From positions 1 through 64,000 of the forward strand of contig JAOSJP010000005.1 in NCBI GenBank assembly GCA_027494015.1: DNA of 64,000 nucleotides, in the 5' to 3' direction. This DNA is from Anaerolineae bacterium (GTDB lineage: Bacteria; Chloroflexota; Anaerolineae; Aggregatilineales; Aggregatilineaceae). Below the pieces are notes generated by a model. That model was not told the DNA's origin. It ran no database searches and saw only the letters and a program-made list of their open reading frames with translations. Positions 26,130 through 33,942 of the stretch are shown here, one piece after another (the stretch's first letter is position 1; each line of letters opens with the position of its first letter). Made by a program: the position numbers and the translations under genes.

Positions 26130-26613
26130 TCTGCGCGTCATGGCTGACGCCAACATCCTGGTCGCCGGAACGGGATGGCCGCGTTTTCCCTATGAAGTGC
26201 TGCAACACGCCGTCCGCAGAGACTTCGTACTGGTTCTCGCGCCGATCATTATCGAGGAAGCGCGCCGGCACATTCTCCGCCTGATCCCTGAAGCCATTGG
26301 GCGTTTTGAGGAAATCTTGCAGGCCGCCAACTGCGAGATCGTGGGCGACCCTGCGCGCGAAGAAGTGGCTTCACATGCCACCCTGGTACGCGATCCCAAA
26401 GATGTGCCGGTAGCCCTGGCCGCGCTCAACGCCAAAGTTGATCTCTTGATCACCCAGGATCGCGATTTCACTGACGAGGCTGAGAGCACCCAGGAGCTAC
26501 ACCGGCGACTTACGATAGTGCTGCCGGGCACGTTCCTGCGTGAGTACATGGGGTGGACGAGCGAAGAACTTGAGGCTCTGCGCAATCGTACCTGGCAAGA
26601 CTTAGCCGAGTAA
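26107..26613 (+). CDS. PIN-domain toxin partner
   Basis: 168 residues with PIN-nuclease acids: Asp and Asn in VMADANILVAG, Glu-Glu in IIIEEARRHIL, Asp-Asp in RDPKDVPVALAAL and Asp in LLITQDRDF. This is the layout of the PIN subgroup often paired with Phd/RHH antitoxins. The start may be 26107 (overlapping the antitoxin gene) or 26140, which opens directly with MADANIL. RNA cleavage is the expected activity. C-terminal residues after 135 form an extra helix (TSEELEALRNRTWQDL). Confidence 0.82.
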   Translation: MATPRRSDLRVMADANILVAGTGWPRFPYEVLQHAVRRDFVLVLAPIIIEEARRHILRLIPEAIGRFEEILQAANCEIVGDPAREEVASHATLVRDPKDVPVALAALNAKVDLLITQDRDFTDEAESTQELHRRLTIVLPGTFLREYMGWTSEELEALRNRTWQDLAE

Positions 26614-26700
26614 ACGCCACAGACTCTCGACCGCCAGCAAGCTCACCGCTGCGCGAATGTCGTCCATGTCCGCCGGCCTGGTTTGCGCGGGGGCGGGTGC
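26602..26700 (-). pseudogene. Fragment of an M42 aminopeptidase 3' end
   Basis: Read on the minus strand the sequence encodes ADMDDIRAAVSLLAVESLW before a stop, closely resembling ADMGDVRAAVDLLAAVLVG at the end of the intact M42 gene at 27398. At the DNA level GCCAGCAA, CACCGC and CCATGTCCGCCG align between 26633-26683 and 27468-27518. Nothing M42-like lies upstream of it. It is a remnant on the far side of the mntA-hepT pair. Confidence 0.65.
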
Positions 26701-26779
26701 GCTCCCCAAATGGATTTGTCTCCACCCCATTCGGGAGGATAATATGTGCTCAAAGAATGGCAGTGATTGAGCAACAGAG

Positions 26780-27103
26780 ATGAGCGAAACGCAAGACCGG
26801 CTGCCGATTGATCTGCCGATGGATGATATTGCGGCGTTCTGCCAGCGGTGGAGCATCACCGAGCTGGCGCTGTTCGGCTCGGTGCTGCGCAGCGACTTCG
26901 GGCCGCAGAGCGATGTGGATGTGCTGGTGACCTTCGCGCCAGAGGCCGATCCTGTCCCCGACCGCCAGGCAATGCGCCGCGAACTGGAGGCGCTGCTAGG
27001 CCGCCGGGTGGATTTGCTCTATCGCCGGGTCATCGAGCGCGACCCAAACTATCTTCTGCGCAAGGCTATCTTGCAGTCGGCGCGGGTGGTGTATGCAGCG
27101 TGA
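26780..27103 (+). CDS. mntA: MntA-type minimal nucleotidyltransferase antitoxin
   Basis: 107 residues with the polymerase-beta-like nucleotidyltransferase motif LFGSVLRSDFGPQSDVDVLV: Gly33-Ser34, Asp45 and Asp47, with a third acid in RRVDLLYRR near 77. MntA proteins neutralise HepT RNases by adding AMP groups to the Tyr of its RX4HXY motif, as shown for the Shewanella pair. The gene overlaps hepT by 11 bases. The 165 bases upstream hold the M42 fragment and no obvious promoter. Confidence 0.92.
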   Translation: MSETQDRLPIDLPMDDIAAFCQRWSITELALFGSVLRSDFGPQSDVDVLVTFAPEADPVPDRQAMRRELEALLGRRVDLLYRRVIERDPNYLLRKAILQSARVVYAA

Positions 27104-27437
27104 TCTGATCTACTTACTCGATATGCTGCAAAGCGCGCAGATGATCCAGACCTTCGTGCAGGGCATGGATCAGGCTGCCTTTGAGCAGGATATCAAGACC
27201 CAAGACGCTGTGATCCGGCGCATCGAAGTCATCGGTGAAGCTGTCCGGCGTACTTCTATGACCTTTCGCGCGACCCATTCGGAGATACCCTGGCAGCAGA
27301 TCGCAGGAATGCGCAGCAAGCTGATCCACGAATATGACCGCGTTGACCTGGTAGCAGTCTGGGAGGTGGCGCAGCAAGACATTCCCGCTCTGATCGCTCA
27401 GATGGAGCCACTCATTCCCCCGGACGAGATCGAATAG
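27093..27437 (+). CDS. hepT: HepT-type HEPN ribonuclease toxin (DUF86)
   Basis: 114 residues, all helical. The HEPN catalytic motif RSKLIHEY gives Arg74, His79 and Tyr81, the RX4HXY form. A conserved Asp region lies in DAVIRRIEVIGEAV. It pairs with mntA just upstream. Its 3' end overlaps the 3' end of the opposing M42 gene by about 40 bases, consistent with insertion of the toxin pair into that gene's tail. Confidence 0.92.
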   Translation: MQRDLIYLLDMLQSAQMIQTFVQGMDQAAFEQDIKTQDAVIRRIEVIGEAVRRTSMTFRATHSEIPWQQIAGMRSKLIHEYDRVDLVAVWEVAQQDIPALIAQMEPLIPPDEIE

Positions 27438-28433
27438 TTACCCCCCACCTCCCCCACCAGCACCGCCGCCAGCAAATCCACCGCCGCGCGCACGTCGCCC
27501 ATGTCCGCCGTCTCGCTGGGCGTGTGCACGTAGCGCAGCGGCAGCGAGATCGCCCCGGTGGGGACGCCCGCCCGCGCCGCCTGAATCGTGCGCCCATCGG
27601 TGCCGCCGACGGTCATCACTTCAAACTGGTAGGGGATGCCCCTTTCCTCGGCGCGCGTGATGAGCAGGTCGCGCACCGCCGGCGGGACGATCAGCGAGTC
27701 GTCGCGCATCTTGATCGCCGCGCCGCCGCCCAGCCGGATGGCCTTTCTCCTTGCTGTGGGGCTGGTCGCCGCAGGGGGTCACGTCCACGACGAGCGCCAG
27801 GTGCGGCTCCACGCCGTAAGCCGCCGGCCCTGCCCCGCGCGCGCCGACTTCTTCCTGCACGCTGAAGACGAAGTAGACGCTGTGCGGCGTCCCCGTCTCC
27901 TTGACACGGCGCAGCGCCTCAATCTGCACGGCGCAGCCCAGCCGGTCATCGAGACTCTTGCCGATGATGCGCTCGCCGCGCCGGAACACCTCGCCCACGA
28001 ACGCGCCGGGGTCGCCCACGCCGACGGGCGCGCTGCTGTCCACGCCGGTACTGATGTCAATGTAGAACCCGGTCAGGTCGGGCAGATCGCGCCGCTTGCT
28101 GAACTGGTGCTCGACGCCAATCGTGCCAATGGCCCCGTTCTCGAAGCGCACGCGCGCGCCGAGCAGCGTCCCAGGGAACAGCGCCCCGATGTTGGCGAAG
28201 CGCGCGTAGCCCTGCCGGTCAATATGGCTGACGATCAGGCCGATCTCGTCCATGTGCGCGGAGACCAGCACGCGCTTGGGGCCATTCCCCACGCGGCAGA
28301 TCAGGTTGCCGAGCGCGTCCACGGCGATCTCGTCGGCGGCATCGGCGACTTCGGCGCGGATCAGGTCGCGGATGTGGTGCTCATAGCCGGGCGGCCCCCA
28401 GGCTTCGGCGAGTGTTTTGATCAATGCGTCCAC
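27398..28433 (-). CDS. M42-family aminopeptidase, copy 1 (frameshifted)
   Basis: Dinuclear metal aminopeptidase of the TET/FrvX family, which forms dodecameric tetrahedral particles that trim peptides. Motifs: VSAHMDEIGLIV, GKSLDDRLGCAV, QEEVGARGA with the catalytic Glu pair, VVDVTPCGD and, after the break, VMTVGGTDGRTIQAARAGVP with YVHTPSETADMGD. The frame is lost at an A3 run (T on the plus strand) at 27744-27746, where one extra base turns KEKAIRLGGG into KEKGHPAG. Start is GTG 28433 with AAGGATGAG upstream. About 345 residues when joined. The third gene of its type in a row. Confidence 0.9.
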
Positions 28434-28491
28434 AGGTGCTCATCCTTAATTGAGTGCAGGGGGTTGGCAGCCGCCTGGGCGATGTTCCGCC

Positions 28492-29070
28492 TCACGGGGT
28501 GGCGCCAAGCCCCTGGTTGATGGCGTTCAGATCGAACGCTTCCGCGTCCCACTCTCCGCCAATCCATTCCAGATAATCGTCACGTTCAGGGTGATCCGGG
28601 TCCTGAAGCGCTGCCAGGAAGCCGTAATAGCCCCAAATGCCCCCTACATCCTCCGGCGGGCAGGCGCGTTTGCCTTTGATGCATACGGGCAGCTTTTGCT
28701 GGGGATCGGGCGGCAGAATCTTCTCGACCAGGATGACGTGCTTCCAGCTATCGCCGAAGTCGTACTCATAGACGAATCTGAACTTCTCGCCGAGGACGAT
28801 GCGGCTGAGGACGGCGCGGTTCTCGTCCTTCACGCCCCCAACATACTCTGCTAACCCGAAGAACGGGTTGCTGTAACACAGGCCTCCAACGGTAAACTGG
28901 TGAAGGTGACCGTCTTCCCAGCCCATCGCGATCTGAATAACGTCATGCAGCTCGCCCAGGGTGATGTCGCCGGGCACCAGCACGCGCCGCCAGATGGGCG
29001 GCTTGCTGCCGTTCAGCGTCATCTTAAGCTGGTAAACCGGTGTCTCTGGCTTAACCTGAGTCTTGCTCAT
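28492..29070 (-). CDS. Plasmid pRiA4b ORF-3-like protein
   Basis: 193 residues matching the pRiA4b Orf3-like family in its signature stretches: YQLKMTLNGSKPPIWRRVLV, TLGELHDVIQIAMGWEDGHL, HQFTVGG, FVYEYDFGDSWKHVI, then the Cys-containing ACPPEDVGGIWGYYGFLAAL. The molecular role of the family is not established; members occur on plasmids and near mobile elements. ATG at 29070 is preferred over 29085 because GGGAGGG lies just before it. It separates M42 copies 1 and 2 on the same strand. Confidence 0.88.
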   Translation of the reverse strand: MSKTQVKPETPVYQLKMTLNGSKPPIWRRVLVPGDITLGELHDVIQIAMGWEDGHLHQFTVGGLCYSNPFFGLAEYVGGVKDENRAVLSRIVLGEKFRFVYEYDFGDSWKHVILVEKILPPDPQQKLPVCIKGKRACPPEDVGGIWGYYGFLAALQDPDHPERDDYLEWIGGEWDAEAFDLNAINQGLGATP

Positions 29071-29100
29071 GGGTGTCCCTCCCACGTCTGGCGTCCTCTG

Positions 29101-30141
29101 TCAGGGGCGCGCAAGCACATTCTCGCCCAGCGTATTCCACGCTGCGCGCAGCAGGGCCGCCTGGTTCTCCCAGTCGGCGATGCTCATGATCGCATACGGC
29201 CCGTGAATGTAGCGGCAGGGGTTGGCCACGACCACGCTCGGCACGCCCGTCCCCGCCCGGTGAATGGCCCCCGCGTCGGTGCCGCCGGCGTGCTGCGGCG
29301 AGCGGAACTGGTGCGGGATGCCTGCCTCTTCAGCGGCGCGCACCAGGTGGCGCACCAGGCGCGGGTCGCTGACCAGCGAGCGATCCACCACGGTGATCGC
29401 CGGGCCGCCGCCCAGCCGGGTGATCGTCGTCTGGTCCGGCTCGTCGGGGTCTTGCGGCAGATCGTGGCAGGCGGTTGACTCCAACACAAAGGCCACATCG
29501 GGCCGGATACGCCCGGCGGCGGCCCGCGCCCCGCGCAAGCCGACCTCCTCCTGCACGGTGAAAGCCACGTGCAGGTCGAAGGGAAACGGATCGCCCTGCA
29601 CCAGATGTATCAGCGAGGCACAGCCAGCGCGATCATCGAGCGCCTTGCCGCGCACGGTGGGCCCCAGCACGTCGAACGTGCTGGCGAAGGCAATAGAATC
29701 GCCGGGAGTCAGGGCTTTCTGGACAGCTTCGCGCTTGGTCAGGCCAATGTCTATGCGCAGCCGGTCAATGGTCACGGTGTCCTGGCTGTGATTGAGATGC
29801 ACCGGCGGCCAGCCGATCACGCCCGGAATCCTGTCCGGGCCGACGAGCACGCGCGTCCCCGGCAGGATGCGCGCGTCCAGCCCGCCGACCGCGCTGAAGC
29901 GGATGGTCCCGTCGCTGTCGAAGCCCATGACCATCATGCCCACTTCGTCCATGTGCGCGGCGGCCAGAACGCGCAGCCTGGCCGCGCCGGTGCCGCGCTT
30001 GACGGCGAGCACGCTGCCCAGCGCGTCAATGCGCACATCCTCGACGTGGCCCGCCAGGTGCTTGAGCACCAGCGCGCGCACCTCGCCCTCGTCCCCGGAG
30101 ATGCCGACCGCTTCACATAGCTCGCGCAGCACGTCCATCAT
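29101..30141 (-). CDS. M42-family aminopeptidase, copy 2
   Basis: 346 residues, complete. Metal and catalytic motifs: AAAHMDEVGMMVMG, GKALDDRAGCASLIH, TVQEEVGLRGARAA, VLESTACHD and AGGTDAGAIHRAGTGVPS, ending with CRYIHGPYAIMSIADWENQA. A PDZ-like insert between about residues 80 and 165 (LPGTRVLVGPDRIPGVIG) is usual for the family. The start overlaps the stop of copy 3 by four bases, so the two are translationally coupled. VLESTACHD differs from VVDVTPCGD of copy 1, hinting at different substrate pockets. Confidence 0.92.
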   Translation of the reverse strand: MMDVLRELCEAVGISGDEGEVRALVLKHLAGHVEDVRIDALGSVLAVKRGTGAARLRVLAAAHMDEVGMMVMGFDSDGTIRFSAVGGLDARILPGTRVLVGPDRIPGVIGWPPVHLNHSQDTVTIDRLRIDIGLTKREAVQKALTPGDSIAFASTFDVLGPTVRGKALDDRAGCASLIHLVQGDPFPFDLHVAFTVQEEVGLRGARAAAGRIRPDVAFVLESTACHDLPQDPDEPDQTTITRLGGGPAITVVDRSLVSDPRLVRHLVRAAEEAGIPHQFRSPQHAGGTDAGAIHRAGTGVPSVVVANPCRYIHGPYAIMSIADWENQAALLRAAWNTLGENVLARP

Positions 30142-31220
30142 GCGTCACGCTCCTTCCGGGGAGCCGCTTCGGGCCAGGCGAGGGTGTCCAGAAAGTCCGG
30201 CGTCAGCCCGGCGATGAACCCCGCCAGCAGCCGCCCGGCGCGCGTCACGTCGCGCAGGTTGACCACCTCCGCTGGCGTGTGCATGTTGCGCATGGGCACG
30301 CCAATCAGCCCGGTGGGGACGCCCTCGCGGCTGACCTGAATCTCCCAGGCGTCGGTGCCGCTGTGGCCGGGCGTCGGCTCGATTTGCACGTCAATTTCCA
30401 GGTCAGCGGCGGCGGCGTGCAGCGCCCTGACCAGCAGCGGGTGGAAGTTCGGCCCGCGAGCGATGGTCGGGCCGTCGCCCAGGGCGAAGCCTTCGTCATC
30501 ACCGACACCGGTCTGCACGCCATAGGAGCCGTCAATGGCGATGGCGATGTCCGGTGCGATCTGGTAAGCAGCGGCCAGCGCGCCATAGCTGCCGACCTCT
30601 TCCTGCACCGCCGCCACGCCCACCACGTCCCAGGCGTGATCGCGGCGCGTCAGCTCGTCCAGGCACAGCGTCACTACGGCGACGGCCAGGCGATTGTCGA
30701 GCGACTTGGCGGCCAGATGATCGCCCTTGAGCGGAACGGCGGGCGCGTCCACGGTGATGATGTCGCCCACGCGCACGAGCGCGGCGACCTCGTCGGCAGG
30801 CAGGCCCACATCCACCCACAGATCATCAGCAGCGGGATATTTATCGCGGCTGCGGGCCATGTGCGGCGGTGCCGCGCCGAACAGCCCTTTGAGCGCCCGC
30901 CGGCCATGCACCAGCACGGGCTGGGCGAGCAGGGCGCGGTAATCAATGCCGCCCAGGGGCGCGGTGCGGATGAAGCCTTCGCGCACCTCGGCGACGATCA
31001 GGCCGATCTCGTCCATGTGCGCGCAGAGCATGATCGAACGGCGCGGCTCTGGCCCGCCGCCCCGCTTGACGGCGATCAGGTTGCCGAGAGCATCAGCGCG
31101 CAGCTCGTCAGCGCGCCCCTCCCAGGCGTCCTGGATCACAGCGCGAACCGGCCCCTCGTGGCCGGAAGGCGCGGGCGCAACACACAGCGCCCGCAAATGC
31201 TCCTGGAGGTCTAGTGGCAT
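30138..31220 (-). CDS. M42-family aminopeptidase, copy 3
   Basis: About 360 residues from MPLDLQEHLRALCVAPAPSG; a longer frame to 31322 adds an Arg-rich stretch unlike the family, so 31220 is preferred. Motifs: LCAHMDEIGLIVAE, AKSLDNRLAVAVV (Asn replaces the second Asp of DD), AVQEEVGSYGALAA, AIAIDGSYGVQT and PGHSGTDAWEIQVSREGVP. SLDNR and HSGTDA resemble the branch of M42 that includes glutamyl and endoglucanase-labelled members. First of the three co-oriented M42 genes. Confidence 0.9.
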   Translation of the reverse strand: MPLDLQEHLRALCVAPAPSGHEGPVRAVIQDAWEGRADELRADALGNLIAVKRGGGPEPRRSIMLCAHMDEIGLIVAEVREGFIRTAPLGGIDYRALLAQPVLVHGRRALKGLFGAAPPHMARSRDKYPAADDLWVDVGLPADEVAALVRVGDIITVDAPAVPLKGDHLAAKSLDNRLAVAVVTLCLDELTRRDHAWDVVGVAAVQEEVGSYGALAAAYQIAPDIAIAIDGSYGVQTGVGDDEGFALGDGPTIARGPNFHPLLVRALHAAAADLEIDVQIEPTPGHSGTDAWEIQVSREGVPTGLIGVPMRNMHTPAEVVNLRDVTRAGRLLAGFIAGLTPDFLDTLAWPEAAPRKERDA

Positions 31221-31257
31221 CGGCTCGTGTAGTCCTGTCGTGGCGTGAACGGGCGCA

Positions 31258-31773
31258 TCAGTTCCCTTCCAGGCTTTCCTGGGTGGGCGTAGCCAGCGGC
31301 GCTTCCGTCGCCGGGGGCGCATCAGTTGGCGGCGGAACGTCAGTCGGCTCCACCGTGTCGGTGGGCAGCGGCGGGACGGTCGGAGGCACTGTCGGCGACG
31401 GCGGCACTGTCAGCGTGGGCGCGGTGGTGATCGTCGGGATGAACGTCCAGGTGGGGATGGGTGTCCAGGTGGCCGGCATGACGAACGGCGTGTTGGTTGG
31501 CAGGTAGAGCTGCGGCGGCGTCGGCTGGAGCGGCTGCTGGTAGGGCGTGTAGGTAGCGGTGAGAAACGGCGTGTAGGTCGGGATGCCGGGAGAGGCCGTT
31601 GCGCCGCCCAGCGTGGGATCGGTCGGGGCGGCTGTCTTGCCGCTGTCCGTCGGAGCATAGGCCAGCAGCACCGCGCCAAGACAGTAGCACGGCACGGTCA
31701 GCAGGATGATGGCCAGCAGCACCAGGCGAGTGGTCTGCCGGCTATCCAGAGGCCCCGAAAAGATGCCAGACAT
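31258..31773 (-). CDS. Membrane-anchored Pro/Thr-rich protein
   Basis: 171 residues from MSGIFSGPLDSRQTTR. One membrane segment (LVLLAIILLTVPCYCLGAVLL) is followed by about 120 residues of Pro/Thr-rich low-complexity sequence (repeated TPTxTP-type units, APTLTVPPSPTVPPT) with no folded domain. Such tails usually span the wall or carry sugars. It lies 37 bases upstream of M42 copy 3 on the same strand and may be the first gene of that operon. Confidence 0.6.
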   Translation of the reverse strand: MSGIFSGPLDSRQTTRLVLLAIILLTVPCYCLGAVLLAYAPTDSGKTAAPTDPTLGGATASPGIPTYTPFLTATYTPYQQPLQPTPPQLYLPTNTPFVMPATWTPIPTWTFIPTITTAPTLTVPPSPTVPPTVPPLPTDTVEPTDVPPPTDAPPATEAPLATPTQESLEGN

Positions 31774-31839
31774 CGTCGTCTCTCGTCCGCCAGCGGCGCG
31801 CTGAGTCGAATGGTAGCACGTGCGCTGAGCGGGTGCCAC

Positions 31840-32336
31840 TCAAGACCAACGCGCCCCAGGGCAATCGCATCAAAGTCCGCCGCGCGCCAGCAACATCGTA
31901 GGGGCGTCTCTCGACCTCACCCCGCTCAGCGTGGCGCGCCTGCCGCCCCCTCTCCGTCAACGGAGAGGGGGCAAGCCGAGCGCCGCGAGGCTGGGGGTGA
32001 GGTAGAACAACGCGCACGTTTGATGCGTTTGCCCTGCAACGCGCCCCAGGGCAATCGCATCAAAGTCCGGGCGCCAGTATCGTAGGGGGTGCTCTTCTGT
32101 TTACCTACCCCGCTCGGCGCTGGCGCGCTCGCGCCCTCTCCGTCAACGGAGAGGGGCAAGCCGAGCGCAGCGAGGCTGGGGGTGAGGTAGAACAACACGC
32201 ACGTTTGAAGCGTTTGCCCTGCAACGCGCCCTAATGGGATTTGACTCAACACGGGTAACGCACACTGGGCGTCTCGTAAGGGAGGGTTTGCACCCCCCCC
32301 TACAGGTAGGTTACCGATCATGATCGTCAAATCACA
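31840..32336. repeat. Repeat island with family A copies A4 and A5 and family C copy C1
   Basis: A4 (31915-32003) and A5 (32103-32188) are family A elements; both lack single bases relative to other copies, A5 more so. Between and around them the paired units GTTTGATGCGTTTGCCCTG and CAGGGCAATCGCATCAAA form hairpins (31856-31876, 32015-32072). Family C copy at about 32270-32333 ends TTACCGATCATGATCGTCAA and matches 36637-36701. No gene is seen in this 580-base stretch. Confidence 0.8.
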
Positions 32337-32358
32337 GCAGCAGCCTCAGCAAACCCCC

Positions 32359-33537
32359 TCACTTGCGCACGTCCAGCCAGACGTCCGTTTCCAGCACGCG
32401 CGCCATATGCAGCGCGGCCTGATGCGCAGGGCTGTCGAGATCGGCCAGCCGGATGCGGCGGCGTCCGGGCTGTTTGAGCGCCGCGCGCGCCGCGTCCCAC
32501 TGCCGGGAGGTGCCCTCGACCCGGCCCAAATCCACCACCTGCCGGAAGCGGTCACCTTCAGCGAGATGCACCCACACATCCTGAGCGACGCGCATCGGCC
32601 CGTCCTTGCCCTTGCGCCCCTGCGAGCGGGGAGCCGTCTGCGTCAGCAGGACGTAGCTCACCCGGTCGAACGGCAAGCGCCAGCGCGTGCTGCCCGTGAA
32701 CCGGCTCCGCGCGCGCACTTCACGCCTCCTGACATCCATCACCACGTCGGTCGTGGTGATCACGCCCCACAGCGCGCGCAGCGCCGCCACCAACAGCGCC
32801 ACCGCCACCACCAGCCCCAGCGCTGGCAACCAGGATGGACTCACGTCGGCCAGGCCGCTGTTCAGTGTCCCCGCGCCCAGCAGGGCGAAGACAACGGCCA
32901 GCACCGCCAGCCCCACCGCGCGCAGCAGGCCGCCCCATACCCAGCGCGCCCGCCGCTTCCACACCCAGCGCGTCTTTCGCGCGGCGAAGGCCCACGCATC
33001 GAAGGTGAGCGGCGGCTCGCGCAGCGGCGCTTCAGCGGGCGCGGGGGCAGGTGGAGCCGCAGGCGCGGGGATGGGCGCGGGCCTGGGCGGCGCAACGACA
33101 TGCAGAGGGCGATCCAGCAGCCGGGCCAGTGCCTGGGCTGCGTGACGGGCGTCCCCTTCGTGTTCGGCTACTGCGCCCTGGGGCCAGCTTGCCAGCCCGC
33201 ACCAGCGCAGTTCCTCGGCGCTCGCAGCAGATCCGCCGAGCAACAGCCCCAGGTGCCAGCGTTGGTATTCCGGTGCCCAACCGACCACCACGCGCGCGAC
33301 TCCTGAAGGAGCCAGCCATCCCCCCGGCGGGAGGTGGCGGGCGCGAGCGAAGGCCGGCGCATAGGTCAAGCTAGCTGGGCGCGCTTCGACCAGCATCGGC
33401 GACATGCCCGTTTCCCGGCTGGGGGGGAGCGCGCCGTTGACCAGCCGCCAGATTTCGGGGCCGATCTCGATGGTCAGGTTGTGCGCGGCGCTGATCGTGT
33501 CTGTCACGTAGGACGAACTTGGCATAGCGTTGATCAA
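32359..33537 (-). CDS. Membrane protein of unknown function
   Basis: 392 residues. A soluble N-terminal half (VARVVVGWAPEYQRWHLGLL) is followed by a Pro/Ala linker near 150-170, two membrane segments at about 205-230 and 240-265 (AVGLAVLAVVFALLGAG, WLPALGLVVAVALLVAAL), then a C-terminal cytoplasmic part (VMDVRRREVRARSRFTGSTR, WVHLAEGDRFRQVVDLG) resembling a PH-like fold of bacterial membrane proteins. No family named with confidence. Starts at 33537 or, four codons later, 33525. Confidence 0.6.
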   Translation of the reverse strand: MINAMPSSSYVTDTISAAHNLTIEIGPEIWRLVNGALPPSRETGMSPMLVEARPASLTYAPAFARARHLPPGGWLAPSGVARVVVGWAPEYQRWHLGLLLGGSAASAEELRWCGLASWPQGAVAEHEGDARHAAQALARLLDRPLHVVAPPRPAPIPAPAAPPAPAPAEAPLREPPLTFDAWAFAARKTRWVWKRRARWVWGGLLRAVGLAVLAVVFALLGAGTLNSGLADVSPSWLPALGLVVAVALLVAALRALWGVITTTDVVMDVRRREVRARSRFTGSTRWRLPFDRVSYVLLTQTAPRSQGRKGKDGPMRVAQDVWVHLAEGDRFRQVVDLGRVEGTSRQWDAARAALKQPGRRRIRLADLDSPAHQAALHMARVLETDVWLDVRK

Positions 33538-33679
33538 CCAGTTTCCCTGAACACTACGGGCGCTGCTGCGCCGCGTAGGCTCGCCGTCGCAGAGCGCTTG
33601 GCGCTCCGCCCAAGTCTACCGCGCGTTGGGCGCGGCGGCGAATTGGCGGTGGAGCCGGGTGCGAGCGAAGGTTGTCAGT

Positions 33680-33861
33680 GACGCGCTTGACGCGGGGATA
33701 TTGACCTCACCCCCAGCCTCGCTGCGCTCGGCTTGCCCCCTCTCCGTTGACGGAGAGGGGGCGGCGAGGCGCGCCAGCGCCGAGACGGGGGTGAGGTAAA
33801 CCAGGAGCTACCCAAAACCGCTGGGGGAAAACAGGGCCGTCAGTGCATAACAGCCTCTAGG
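33680..33861. repeat. Repeat island: family A copy A6 joined to family D copy D1
   Basis: A6 (33705-33797) with its GACGCGGGGATATTGACC flank is followed directly by about 65 bases (AAACCAGGAGCTACCC to GCATAACAGCCTCT) that reappear, inverted and again abutting a family A element, at 46698-46762. The gene-free stretch 33538-33942 holds nothing else I recognise. Confidence 0.8.
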
Positions 33862-33942
33862 TTCACCAGCAGTATCCCTCGTGGGGGAAGAGCCGGAGGG
33901 ACAAATGCAAGCGCGGGACTTCTCAGACGGCCTGCCAGCCCA

